A stretch of DNA of 10,379 nucleotides from JAOUEE01 sp051011595 (GTDB lineage Bacteria; Actinomycetota; Acidimicrobiia; Acidimicrobiales; SHLQ01): assembly GCA_051011595.1 (NCBI GenBank), contig JBPCTQ010000034.1, forward strand, positions 1-10,379. The letters run 5' to 3'. Every line of letters begins with the position of its first letter. Position 1 is the stretch's first letter. Position numbers and translations under genes: made by a program. Shown here one piece after another: positions 1-7,016 of this stretch. The notes beneath the pieces were generated by a model. That model did not search any database and was not told the DNA's origin. It was given only the letters and a program-made list of their open reading frames with translations.

Positions 1-827
1 TCGGGCTGGGAACAGCCGTGTTGATCCCCCATCTGCGACACCCCATGACCCAGGCCTCGGCCATCGCCACCATCGACCGGTTGGCGCCGGGTCGGTTCGT
101 GGCCGGCTTCGGCACCGGGTTCACCGGTCGGCTGGTGATGGACCAGCGCCCGCTGACCTGGGCCTACATGCACACCTACCTCACCCAGTTGGTGGGGCTG
201 CTGGCCGGCCAGGTGGTGGAGATCGACGGCAAACCCTGTCAGATGATCCACTACTCGGGGCTGGCGACACCTCGCCCCGTCGACGTGCCCATCGTGGTGA
301 GTGCCTTCGGCCCCAAGGGTCAGGGGGTGGCCGCCGACATCGGCGCCGCCGGGGTGATGTCGATCGGTGCCGTCGAGGGATTCGACTGGAGCATCCAGAT
401 GGTGAATGGCACCGTGCTCGACGACGGCGAGGACCTGGCCAGCCCGCGGGTACGCGAGGCGGCCGGGCCGTGGTTCACGGTGATGTATCACCACATGTGG
501 CATGGCGGTGACCCCACCGTGGTCGATGGTCTGCCCGGCGGCGCCGAGTGGCGGGCCGGTATCGAGGCCGAGCGGCCCGAGGGCGAGCGTCATCTGGCGG
601 TCCACGAGGGGCACTGCTCCCACGTGACCGATCGTGATCGGCCGCTGCTCGAGATGAAGGGTTCCATGTTCGGCTCGGGTATGGGCTGGATCGGCTCGGC
701 CGATGAGGTGCGGGCCCAAGCCGAGGCAGCGGTCGAGGCGGGCAGCAACGAGCTGCTCTACACCCCGACCGGTCCCGACATCGAACGCGAGCTCCGTACC
801 TTCCGCGCCGCCGTGCTCTCCCCCTGA
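1..827 (+). CDS. LLM-class (luciferase-like) flavin/F420-dependent oxidoreductase, 5' partial
   Basis: The reading frame is open from the left edge (first full codon at base 3) to a TGA at 825-827. It begins in mid-domain with GLGTAVLIPHLRHPM, so the true start lies outside the window; the GTG at 18 is an internal valine. About 275 residues are visible. Features typical of the luciferase-like monooxygenase TIM barrel are the strand LGTAVLIP, the IATIDRLAPGRFVAGFGTG stretch with GTGFTGR after it, and a C-terminal barrel strand and helix (ELLYTPTGPDIERELRTF). Known members use reduced FMN or cofactor F420 to oxidise or reduce small organic substrates in the cytoplasm. In actinobacteria F420 is common, but the cofactor-binding N-terminus is missing, so cofactor and substrate stay open. 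It is convergent with the small gene ending at 915, and no gene partner is visible. The family call is firm; function within the family is unknown. Confidence 0.85.
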   Translation, partial: GLGTAVLIPHLRHPMTQASAIATIDRLAPGRFVAGFGTGFTGRLVMDQRPLTWAYMHTYLTQLVGLLAGQVVEIDGKPCQMIHYSGLATPRPVDVPIVVSAFGPKGQGVAADIGAAGVMSIGAVEGFDWSIQMVNGTVLDDGEDLASPRVREAAGPWFTVMYHHMWHGGDPTVVDGLPGGAEWRAGIEAERPEGERHLAVHEGHCSHVTDRDRPLLEMKGSMFGSGMGWIGSADEVRAQAEAAVEAGSNELLYTPTGPDIERELRTFRAAVLSP

Positions 828-843
828 CTCGCCGCCCTGACCG

Positions 844-900
844 CTCCTGACCGAAATTGCGTGACTTGCGGTCTGGGTGACCGGTTTGTGACGCCAGATC
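844..900 (+). repeat. Left arm of a bipartite inverted repeat flanking the small acidic gene
   Basis: This arm has an outer box at 844-862 (CTCCTGACCGAAATTGCGT), 25 unrelated bases, then an inner box at 888-900 (GTGACGCCAGATC). The reverse complement of 1175-1232 has the same two boxes in the same order. The outer box matches at 17 of 19 positions and the inner at 13 of 13, while the spacers (25 and 26 bases) match only at chance level. The arm sits in the 87-bp tail-to-tail gap between the oxidoreductase and the acidic gene and ends 14 bp beyond the acidic gene's stop codon. Confidence 0.8.
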
Positions 901-914
901 AGGTGAAGGGTGGG

Positions 915-1187
915 TCAGTTCTCGCTGATGGGGGGCAGGTCGCCGAAGTGGAGGTCGATGAGCAGGTCGTCCTGGTCGTCGGCTTCGGCCTGTTCTTCGA
1001 TGTCGACCTTGGTCTTCTCCGGTTCGAGTACCTCACCCAGGCCCAACATGGCTGCGGCGATCACCGACGCACCCGGTCCGGCCCGCGGCTTGGGCGGGGG
1101 AGGGGTTTCCTCTTCCTCGCGTTCGTCGTCTTCGTCGAAGATCACGACATCCACGGTATCTCGCCCCATCGGCCGATCTGGCGTCAC
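915..1187 (-). CDS. Small, strongly acidic hypothetical protein
   Basis: The frame gives 90 residues from a GTG at 1187, or 84 from the ATG at 1169 (MGRDTVDVVIFDEDDE). Neither start has a clear Shine-Dalgarno sequence, so the start is uncertain. The protein has an Asp/Glu-rich N-terminal run (about 18-28), a short proline run (PPPPKP), and a small hydrophobic helix-like part around SVIAAAMLGLGEVL. An acidic tail follows, ending in LHFGDLPPISEN. There is no signal peptide, membrane segment or cysteine. Codon use is GC3-rich like the neighbours, and the run of similar acidic codons suggests real coding rather than a shadow. It lies 59 bp downstream of the transporter ATPase gene on the same strand, so it may be read as the operon's last gene, but the intergenic dyad argues for separate control. 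I do not recognise the family. Both ends are tightly bracketed by inverted-repeat arms. Confidence 0.6.
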   Translation of the reverse strand: MTPDRPMGRDTVDVVIFDEDDEREEEETPPPPKPRAGPGASVIAAAMLGLGEVLEPEKTKVDIEEQAEADDQDDLLIDLHFGDLPPISEN

Positions 1188-1232
1188 TTGTGCGGCTCAG
1201 AGCAGTACCAGGGACGCAATTTGCGTCAGGAG
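1175..1232 (-). repeat. Right arm of the bipartite inverted repeat
   Basis: Read on the minus strand, this arm is CTCCTGACGCAAATTGCGT (1232-1214), 26 bases, then GTGACGCCAGATC (1187-1175). The inner box contains the GTG start codon and the next codons of the acidic gene. It pairs with the arm at 844-900. The outer box also belongs to the local dyad at 1213-1227. Confidence 0.8.
1213..1227. promoter_or_regulatory. Perfect 15-bp dyad, possible operator
   Basis: The sequence GACGCAATTTGCGTC has 7-bp arms (GACGCAA/TTGCGTC) around a single central base. It lies in the 59-bp gap between the ATPase stop (1247) and the acidic gene start (1187). The near-zero loop makes a terminator unlikely and fits a dimeric DNA-binding protein site. 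No known operator consensus was recognised. An extra AAATTGCGT half-site is at 854-862, within the left inverted-repeat arm. Confidence 0.4.
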
Positions 1233-1246
1233 GAGGTGAGGCCCCG

Positions 1247-3292
1247 TCAGGGTTTGGACTGGATGGCCACCGGCGTGGGGCGGGGCATCTCGTCGATGGG
1301 GAGATGACACTTGATCATGTGACCGGTGGCCACCTCGATCTCGGGTGGTTCATCGACGTCGCACGTGCCCTCGATCACGTACTGACACCGAGTGTGGAAC
1401 ACACAACCGGGCGGAGGGTTGGCCGGGCTGGGGATGTCGCCCTCGAGCGGGATGCGGTCGGCCGTGGCCCCATCGATGTTGGGCACCGCCGACAGCAGCG
1501 CTTCGGTGTAGGGGTGAATCGGGCCCTCGAAGAGCTGATCGGTGGTGCCCAGCTCGAAGATACGACCCACGTACATCACCGCGATGCGGTCGGCCAGGTA
1601 ACGCACCACCCCGATGTCGTGGCTGATGAACAGGTAGCTGGTGCGTTGTTCGTTCTGCAGCGACGCCAGCAGGTTGAGGATGGCGGCCTGGACCGACACG
1701 TCGAGTGCCGAGGTGGGTTCGTCGCACACCACGATGCGGGGGTCACCGGCGAACGCTCGGGCGATGGCCACCCGCTGCTTCAAGCCACCCGACAGCTGGC
1801 GAGGTCGCATGTCGAGATGGCGTTCCGACAGCCGCATGGCGGCCGCGATCTCCTCGACCCGCCGGTCGGCTTCCTTGCCCCGCACACCGGTGAGCTTGGT
1901 GACCGAACGTTTGAGGATTCGCCGAACCGTCCACACCCGGTTGAGCGCCGAGTCGGGGTTCTGGAACACCATCTGCATGGCCCGGATGGAATCGACCCGC
2001 CGGTCCGTGGCCTTGGCCTTCATCTGGCGGCCGTCGAGGGTGATCTCGCCCCCCTCGTCGGGGGCGTGGATACCCAGCAGCGTCTTGGCCAGGGTGCTCT
2101 TACCCGAACCCGACTCACCCACCAGTCCGAGGGTCTCACCCTCGGCGAAGCCGAGCTCGATCGACACCAGGGCCGGGATGTCCTCACCACGCTGGCGGAA
2201 TGTCTTCGACACGGCCGCCATTTCGATGACGGCCTCGCCGCCGGCGACGTCGTCGGTGACCTCGGGTGCCGGTTGGGTGATGTCGTCGAGCCGGTCGACA
2301 TGGTGGCAACGCGACCAGTGTGTGTCGTTGAGGACGTCGGCGGGGGGCACCTCGGATTCACAGGCCTCGTCGGCCAGCGGGCAACGATCGACGTACACAC
2401 AGGTGGGCAACTCGGTGCCGATCGACGGCAGGTTGCCCGGAATGGTGAACAGGGCCCGTTCGGTCTTGCGCAGCCCCTTGCGGGGGATGGCGTTGAGCAG
2501 ACCGCGGGTGTACGGGTGGCTGGGATCGTCGAAGACTTCTTGGGCGGTGCCCTCCTCGATGATCTTGCCGGCGTACATCACCCCGACCCGATCACACATG
2601 GTGCGAATCACGCCCAGGTTGTGGGCGATCAACAAGATGGCGGCGTTGGTCTCGGACCGCAGCTCGCGGACCAGATCGAGCACCTCGGCCTCGACGGTGG
2701 CGTCGAGGCCGGTGGTGGGCTCGTCGAGCACCAGGAGTTGCGGATCGCCGGCCAACGCCATGGCGATGACCACCCGCTGGAGCATGCCGCCGGAGAGTTG
2801 GTGTGGATACCGGTCCATCACCGAACCGGGGTCGGCGATGTGTACCCGTTGTAGCGAAGCCTCGGCGCTGGCTTCGGATTCTGACTTGGACTGGCCCAGC
2901 AAGGCGAACGACTCGGCCACCTGGCGGCCGATGCGCAGGGCCGGATTCAAGGCTTGGACCGGGTCCTGGTACACCATCGAGGCCCGATGCGACCGGAACG
3001 ACCGCAACTCGGCGCCGGACATGTCGGTGAGGGCTTCGCCCGCGGCCATAATGCGGCCGCTCGTGATGAGCGCGTTCTCGGGCAGGTACCGCAGGGCGGC
3101 GTAGGCGGTGGTGGACTTGCCACACCCCGACTCGCCCACCAGTCCGTAGGCCTCACCGGGCCGGATCTGGAAGGTGACGCCCCTGAGCACCTGGCGGGGG
3201 GTACCCCGAACGACATAGGCCAGACCCAGGTCCTCGATGGCCAGGGCGGCGGTGGTGGGGTCGCCCGCAACCGGGGCTTCGGTGACGCTCAC
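1247..3292 (-). CDS. Fused double ATPase of a peptide/nickel-type ABC importer (DppD-DppF-like)
   Basis: This cytoplasmic ATPase powers import; 681 residues carry two complete nucleotide-binding domains. Domain 1 has Walker A GESGCGKST (53-61), Q-loop Q109, signature LSGGM (166-170), Walker B LLVLDEP (186-192) and H224. Domain 2 has GESGSGKST (392-400), Q444, LSGGLKQR (500-507), IVVCDEP (520-526) and H558. Each domain ends in the oligopeptide-family C-terminal extension with HPYT followed by four cysteines: C298, C304, C311, C329 and C630, C636, C644, C662. Such clusters are linked to iron-sulfur binding in Dpp-type ATPases. The fusion replaces the usual separate D and F subunits, as in GsiA-like proteins. 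The GTG start at 3292 overlaps the upstream permease stop in GTGA, implying translational coupling. The same frame stays open upstream to 4051, but that part is antisense-like shadow over the permease gene. Confidence 0.93.
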   Translation of the reverse strand: MSVTEAPVAGDPTTAALAIEDLGLAYVVRGTPRQVLRGVTFQIRPGEAYGLVGESGCGKSTTAYAALRYLPENALITSGRIMAAGEALTDMSGAELRSFRSHRASMVYQDPVQALNPALRIGRQVAESFALLGQSKSESEASAEASLQRVHIADPGSVMDRYPHQLSGGMLQRVVIAMALAGDPQLLVLDEPTTGLDATVEAEVLDLVRELRSETNAAILLIAHNLGVIRTMCDRVGVMYAGKIIEEGTAQEVFDDPSHPYTRGLLNAIPRKGLRKTERALFTIPGNLPSIGTELPTCVYVDRCPLADEACESEVPPADVLNDTHWSRCHHVDRLDDITQPAPEVTDDVAGGEAVIEMAAVSKTFRQRGEDIPALVSIELGFAEGETLGLVGESGSGKSTLAKTLLGIHAPDEGGEITLDGRQMKAKATDRRVDSIRAMQMVFQNPDSALNRVWTVRRILKRSVTKLTGVRGKEADRRVEEIAAAMRLSERHLDMRPRQLSGGLKQRVAIARAFAGDPRIVVCDEPTSALDVSVQAAILNLLASLQNEQRTSYLFISHDIGVVRYLADRIAVMYVGRIFELGTTDQLFEGPIHPYTEALLSAVPNIDGATADRIPLEGDIPSPANPPPGCVFHTRCQYVIEGTCDVDEPPEIEVATGHMIKCHLPIDEMPRPTPVAIQSKP

Positions 3293-4245
3293 AGTTTGGA
3301 CACCCGATCGAGTGAGTCGGCGATGAGGTTGACGGCGATCACCAGGCTGGCGATGGCCAGCGCCGGGAAGATCGACGGCCACCACTGGTCGGCCTGGATC
3401 AGCCGGAAGGTGTTGGCGATGTCGTTGCCCCAGTCGGCCACGGTGGCGTCGTCGGCGGCCAACCCCAGGAAGGCCAGGGTGGCCACCGTGAAGATGGCGT
3501 AGCCCACCCGCACGGTGAACTCCACCAGCAAAACACCGGTGATGTTGGGCAGGATCTCCCTGGTCATGATGAAGAAGCCGCCCTCGCCGCGCAGCTTGGC
3601 CGAGGTGACGTAGTCGAGCTGGGCCTCGGCCAGCACCGCCGACCGAACGGTTCGGGTCACCACCGGGGTGAACAAGATGGCCACGGTGAGCACGATGAGC
3701 AATCGCGACTTGCCGAACACCACCAGCACCATCAGGGCTAACAAGATGACCGGGATCGACAGCAGGGCCTCGATGATTCGGCTCAGAATCTCGTCGAGCC
3801 AGCCCCGGTAGTAGCCCATGATGAGACCGAGCAGGGCACCGGCCACCACCGCGATGGCGGCGGCCACGGGTGCGGTGATGAGCACGGTACGAGCGCCGTA
3901 GATGACCCGGGCGAAGACGTCGTTGCCGATGGTGTCGGTGCCGAACCAGGCATCGGCCCCCGGCGGCTCGCGAGGGATGGTGGAGCCATCGGCCAGGCGG
4001 ACCACCTCGTTGGGCCCCCACTTGGTGAAGATCCCGGGTACCAGCGCGCACACCAACCAGAACAAGGCGATGACCGAACCGATGATGAAGCTGGGGCTGC
4101 GCAGCAACAGGCGCCGGCGCTCGGCGCGGATGCGTTTGCGTTCGCTCTTGCTGTCCGAGCCCAGGTCGTCACCCGTCGAGCCGCGGATCCGTCCCGGGAA
4201 GGGGCCGACCGGCTGGTCGGTGTCCTTGTCGTTGATCTCACTCAT
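3289..4245 (-). CDS. ABC importer permease, DppC/OppC-like
   Basis: This is the inner-membrane permease, 318 residues, that pairs with the DppB-like subunit. A basic, hydrophilic N-terminal tail (1-48, with KSERKRIRAERRR) precedes the first membrane segment (about 52-72). Then comes the DppC-family signature FGTDTIGNDVFARVIYGAR (101-119), about five more membrane segments, and the cytoplasmic EAA coupling loop around 201-233 (SAVLAEAQLDYVTSAKLRGE...REILPN), which contacts the ATPase. The ATG at 4245 overlaps the upstream permease stop in ATGA, and the TGA at 3289-3291 overlaps the ATPase GTG, so the three genes are tightly coupled. A GAGGA stretch about 11 bases upstream of the ATG is a weak ribosome site. 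Length and architecture are normal for the family. The substrate class (dipeptide, oligopeptide, nickel, other) is not determinable from this subunit. Confidence 0.93.
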   Translation of the reverse strand: MSEINDKDTDQPVGPFPGRIRGSTGDDLGSDSKSERKRIRAERRRLLLRSPSFIIGSVIALFWLVCALVPGIFTKWGPNEVVRLADGSTIPREPPGADAWFGTDTIGNDVFARVIYGARTVLITAPVAAAIAVVAGALLGLIMGYYRGWLDEILSRIIEALLSIPVILLALMVLVVFGKSRLLIVLTVAILFTPVVTRTVRSAVLAEAQLDYVTSAKLRGEGGFFIMTREILPNITGVLLVEFTVRVGYAIFTVATLAFLGLAADDATVADWGNDIANTFRLIQADQWWPSIFPALAIASLVIAVNLIADSLDRVSKL

Positions 4246-5189
4246 GTCAGCCGCGTCCTCGGGTTCATCCAGGCGATCAGCAGATCCGCGGCGAGGGTGG
4301 AGATCATGAAGATGATGGCCACCGACAACACGCCGGCTTGGAGAAGTGGGAAGTCGGGGGCGGTGGCCGCGTCGAGGATCAACGAGCCCAGGCCGGGATA
4401 GTTGAACACCACCTCGAGGCCGATGAGACCACCGAACAGGTAACCGATCTGGGTGCCGGTGACGGCCACCGTGGGCTGGAGGCTGTTGCGCAGCACGTGG
4501 CGGTTGATGACCCGCCGGGTGGACAGCCCTTTCATGAAGGCGGTGCGGGTGTAGTCGGCCTCCAGGGCATCGATGGTGCCGGCCCGCGTGATGCGGGCGA
4601 TGTAGCCGAAGTACACCAACACGATCGAGAGGGCGGGCAGTAGCAGGTAGTAGAGGTTGTCGAAGAAGTTGGCGTCGTCGGGAATGGTGGTGATGGCCGG
4701 TAACCAGCCCAGCTGGACGCCGATGACGTATTGCAGGACCACCCCCGACACGAAGTCGGGGATCGACGCGCTGGCCAGGCCGAGGGTGACGATGCTGCGA
4801 TCGAGAAACGTATCCTTCTTGTACGCGGCGAGCACCCCCCCGAGAATGCTGATGGGGATGGTGAGGGCCAGGGCGAACAGCACCAGCTTGGCGCTGTTCC
4901 ACAAGGCCGGTCGCACCAGGTCGATCACTCGCACGCCGGGCTGAGAGAAACTCTCGCCGAAGTTCAAGGTGACGACATCGGTCACCAGCCGGCTGAACTG
5001 TTCGGCCTGTGAATCGTCGAGTCCGAGGTCTTCGCTGAGGCGGTCGACTCGCTCCTGCGGAGCGAAGGGTCCGGCCAACTGACGGGCCGGGTCGCTGGGA
5101 AAGACTCGCGTCAGCAAGAAGATGACGGCGATCAGAATGAACAACGTCACGATCGACAGCAGCAGCCGTCGGATGATGTACGTGGCCAA
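4242..5189 (-). CDS. ABC importer permease, DppB/OppB-like
   Basis: This is an inner-membrane permease of 315 residues. It begins with the family-typical MATYIIRRLLLSIVTLF, a first membrane helix at about 7-27, followed by an external region (about 30-98) with the usual DPARQLAG and a GESFS segment. Five further membrane segments follow. The cytoplasmic EAA loop is at 207-239 (DALEADYTRTAFMKG...NSLQP), and the NYPGLG motif is at 263-268. The start is a TTG at 5189, chosen because it gives the canonical N-terminus and has GGGGAGG (5200-5194) four bases upstream. No in-frame ATG or GTG fits better. Its stop overlaps the DppC-like start by 4 bp. It lies 84 bp downstream of the binding-protein gene, with a strong hairpin between, so the permease genes may be expressed at a lower level than the binding protein. 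Confidence 0.93.
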   Translation of the reverse strand: MATYIIRRLLLSIVTLFILIAVIFLLTRVFPSDPARQLAGPFAPQERVDRLSEDLGLDDSQAEQFSRLVTDVVTLNFGESFSQPGVRVIDLVRPALWNSAKLVLFALALTIPISILGGVLAAYKKDTFLDRSIVTLGLASASIPDFVSGVVLQYVIGVQLGWLPAITTIPDDANFFDNLYYLLLPALSIVLVYFGYIARITRAGTIDALEADYTRTAFMKGLSTRRVINRHVLRNSLQPTVAVTGTQIGYLFGGLIGLEVVFNYPGLGSLILDAATAPDFPLLQAGVLSVAIIFMISTLAADLLIAWMNPRTRLT

Positions 5190-5193
5190 TTGG

Positions 5194-5200
5194 CCTCCCC
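5194..5200 (-). promoter_or_regulatory. Ribosome binding site for the TTG-started permease
   Basis: GGGGAGG on the minus strand ends four bases before the TTG at 5189. It supports this rare start codon. The spacing is a little short. Confidence 0.55.
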
Positions 5201-5213
5201 AGGGCCGAGCATT

Positions 5214-5250
5214 GTTGGGCGGGGTTCAGCTCAGCCGAACCCCGCCCAAC
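5214..5250 (-). terminator. Strong intra-operon hairpin between binding-protein and permease genes
   Basis: Perfect 14-bp arms, GTTGGGCGGGGTTC (5214-5227) and GAACCCCGCCCAAC (5237-5250), enclose a 9-base loop region that can add two more pairs after one mismatch. It lies 23 bp past the binding-protein stop and 24 bp before the permease start. On the transcribed strand the bases after the stem (AATGCTCGG) are not T-rich, so full intrinsic termination is not well supported. A partial terminator or a 3'-end stabiliser that raises binding-protein mRNA over permease mRNA fits better, as known for other ABC importer operons such as mal. Confidence 0.7.
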
Positions 5251-5273
5251 CGCTCATGTTCAGTAGTCGATGA

Positions 5274-7016
5274 TCAGGCTCGCGACGCACCACTGACGAT
5301 GCAGTGGCCCAACGCGGTGGCCTCGGCGCCGACAATGCCGCTGTCGTGACCCGACAGGTAGTTGTAGAAGTACGGGTAACAAGCCGGGGTGTCCTCGTGC
5401 AGAATCTGCATCATCTGGCTCACGGCCGTCTTCTGACCCTCGACGTCGAGCGCTCCTCGGTACTGCGACAGCAGGGTGTCGAAGTCGGGGTTGGCGTAGT
5501 TGGACGAGTTCCACACGCCGCCCGAGCTGAGTGCCGAGCTGAAGTACACGTCGGGAACCGGACGATGGCCGTAGTCGACGATGCCGAATTCCTTGGCATC
5601 GGCGCAGGGCTGCGCATCGGTCCCACCCGGGCACCAGGCATCGCCGTAGAACGTGGAGTTGTCCTGCACGTTCACGGTGAGCTCGAACCCGGCCTCGGCC
5701 GCGTTCTGCTGCATGATGGCGGCCAGGTCGGGTACTTCCTGGATGTTGCCGCATTCGATGGTGGCGGTGATGCTCTCGACACCGGCATCGGACAGCAGCT
5801 GCTGCGCCATGGCGATGTCGCGGGTGCGCTGCTCCACGGCCGCCTCGTCGAAGAAGGCCAGCGTCGACGGGACCGGATGGTCGTTGCCGATGGTGGCCCG
5901 GCCTTCGAACAAGGTGTTGACCATCTGCTCGCGGTCGAGGGTGTAGGCCAGAGCCTGACGGACCCGAGGATCGGTGAACTGACCGTTTTCGACGTGGAAC
6001 CAGATCTGGCGGTGGGTGAACGCCGGCGGTTCGAGCAGCGTGAAGCTGTCGTCTTCGATCAGACCGGAGCCGCCGATCACCTGGAACTGCTGGATCATGT
6101 CGACGTCGCGGCTCTGCATGGCGGTGACGCCAGTGCCGTCGAGGTCTTCGAAGCCCCGGATCTCGATGGAGTCGAGCGGCGTGGTACCGCCCCACCAGCT
6201 GTCGTTGCGCACGTAGTTGGTGGTGAACGTGGTGGGGTCGTGCGACTCGAACTTCCAGGCGCCCGTCCCTTCGGGGCGACCGTCGAGGGTGGTGCCGTCG
6301 CTGTAGTCGGCCGGGGTGATGAGGCTCTGGGCGTTGAAGCCCGACACCAACACGGGGAAGTTGCCGTTGGGCTCTTCCAGAGTGATGACGGCCACGGCCG
6401 GATCGGTCGCGTCGACCGATCCCTCGCCGATGACGCCGGCCAGACCGGCGTTGCCCTGTGCGGCCAGCCGGTCCATCGTGGCGGCCACGTCAGCCGAGGT
6501 GAACGCCTCGCCGCTACCCATCCAGGTGGCGTTGGTGTTCAGCTCGAAGGTCCACACCGAGCCGTCGTCGTTGGGCGACCATGCGGTCGCCAGCGCCGGG
6601 GCAATCGGAACTGCGGGGTCCATGGTGGGGGCCAGCAGGTATTCGAAGCTCTGCGAGACCACGTTGTAGGTGCCCAGGTCGAGCATGTTGACGGGGTCGA
6701 GGCCCGAGTTGGCGTCGCCGAACTGCGTGGCGATGACCATCGAGCCACCCTGTGTGCCGCCTCCGCCGTCTCCGCCGCCATCTCCGGCGGTGGTGCTGCT
6801 GCCGGAGCCGTCGTCGCCGGTGGCTCCGTCGTCACCATCGTCATCGCTGCCGCAGGCGCTGATCACTGCGCTCATGAAGCCGCCAGACAGGCCGATCACC
6901 GTGCCACGTTTCACGAAATCACGGCGCTTGATCTTGCTCTGAGCGTATGACTCGATGAGATCGAGCTCGATCGGCCCGACGTCGCGACGCAACAGGTCGA
7001 ATCGTTTCCAGTCCAT
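5274..7016 (-). CDS. Tat-exported lipoprotein, peptide/nickel-type substrate-binding protein (family 5)
   Basis: This is the extracytoplasmic receptor of the importer, 580 residues. The N-terminus is long: about 28 charged residues (MDWKRFDLLRRDVGPIELDL...) precede a twin-arginine motif, KRRDFVKRG (30-38). A short hydrophobic stretch and a lipobox ISAC follow, with the lipidated cysteine at C55. Then comes an Asp/Gly/Ser linker (56-90), and the mature domain starts near GGSMVIATQFGD. Family features include LATAWSPNDDGSVWTFELN (142-160), AFTSADVAATMDRL (171-184), GTGAWKFESHD (250-260) and DPRVRQALAYTLDREQMVN (349-367). The ATG at 7016 was chosen over an in-frame extension to 7109 because AGGAGG (7033-7028) lies 11 bases upstream and the family N-terminus begins there. 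Mature-domain cysteines are C422, C462, C471, C546 and C572; disulfides are possible. It is the first gene of the operon. The ligand is unknown. Confidence 0.93.
   Translation of the reverse strand: MDWKRFDLLRRDVGPIELDLIESYAQSKIKRRDFVKRGTVIGLSGGFMSAVISACGSDDDGDDGATGDDGSGSSTTAGDGGGDGGGGTQGGSMVIATQFGDANSGLDPVNMLDLGTYNVVSQSFEYLLAPTMDPAVPIAPALATAWSPNDDGSVWTFELNTNATWMGSGEAFTSADVAATMDRLAAQGNAGLAGVIGEGSVDATDPAVAVITLEEPNGNFPVLVSGFNAQSLITPADYSDGTTLDGRPEGTGAWKFESHDPTTFTTNYVRNDSWWGGTTPLDSIEIRGFEDLDGTGVTAMQSRDVDMIQQFQVIGGSGLIEDDSFTLLEPPAFTHRQIWFHVENGQFTDPRVRQALAYTLDREQMVNTLFEGRATIGNDHPVPSTLAFFDEAAVEQRTRDIAMAQQLLSDAGVESITATIECGNIQEVPDLAAIMQQNAAEAGFELTVNVQDNSTFYGDAWCPGGTDAQPCADAKEFGIVDYGHRPVPDVYFSSALSSGGVWNSSNYANPDFDTLLSQYRGALDVEGQKTAVSQMMQILHEDTPACYPYFYNYLSGHDSGIVGAEATALGHCIVSGASRA

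Noticed and set aside
861..892. Three GTGAC copies (861, 877, 888) resembling half-sites of a nitrogen regulator
   Set aside because: The spacing (16 and 11 bases) and the missing partner half-sites do not fit a known consensus well enough to name a regulator.
1228..1241. Perfect Shine-Dalgarno-like AGGAGGAGGTGAGG on the plus strand
   Set aside because: No plausible plus-strand gene follows; the sequence downstream is the 3' end of the minus-strand ATPase gene.
861..1307. Plus-strand frame across the acidic gene, including GTGACGCCAGAT at 888
   Set aside because: The first codons mimic the acidic gene's start only because of the inverted repeat. The rest is a shadow and runs into the ATPase gene.
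1190..2854. Long plus-strand open frame of 554 codons opposite the ATPase gene
   Set aside because: It is antisense to a gene with complete Walker, signature and H-loop motifs. GC-rich codons leave few stops on the opposite strand, and the translation is His/Gly/Arg-rich with no domain.
3293..4051. Upstream extension of the ATPase reading frame
   Set aside because: It covers the DppC-like gene in another frame and reads as low-complexity Arg/Gly/His sequence. The GTG at 3292 gives the normal ATPase N-terminus.
5304..6950. Long plus-strand open frame of 548 codons opposite the binding-protein gene
   Set aside because: It is a mirror of a clear family 5 binding protein with an odd Val/Gly/Arg-rich composition. 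It is a GC-driven shadow.
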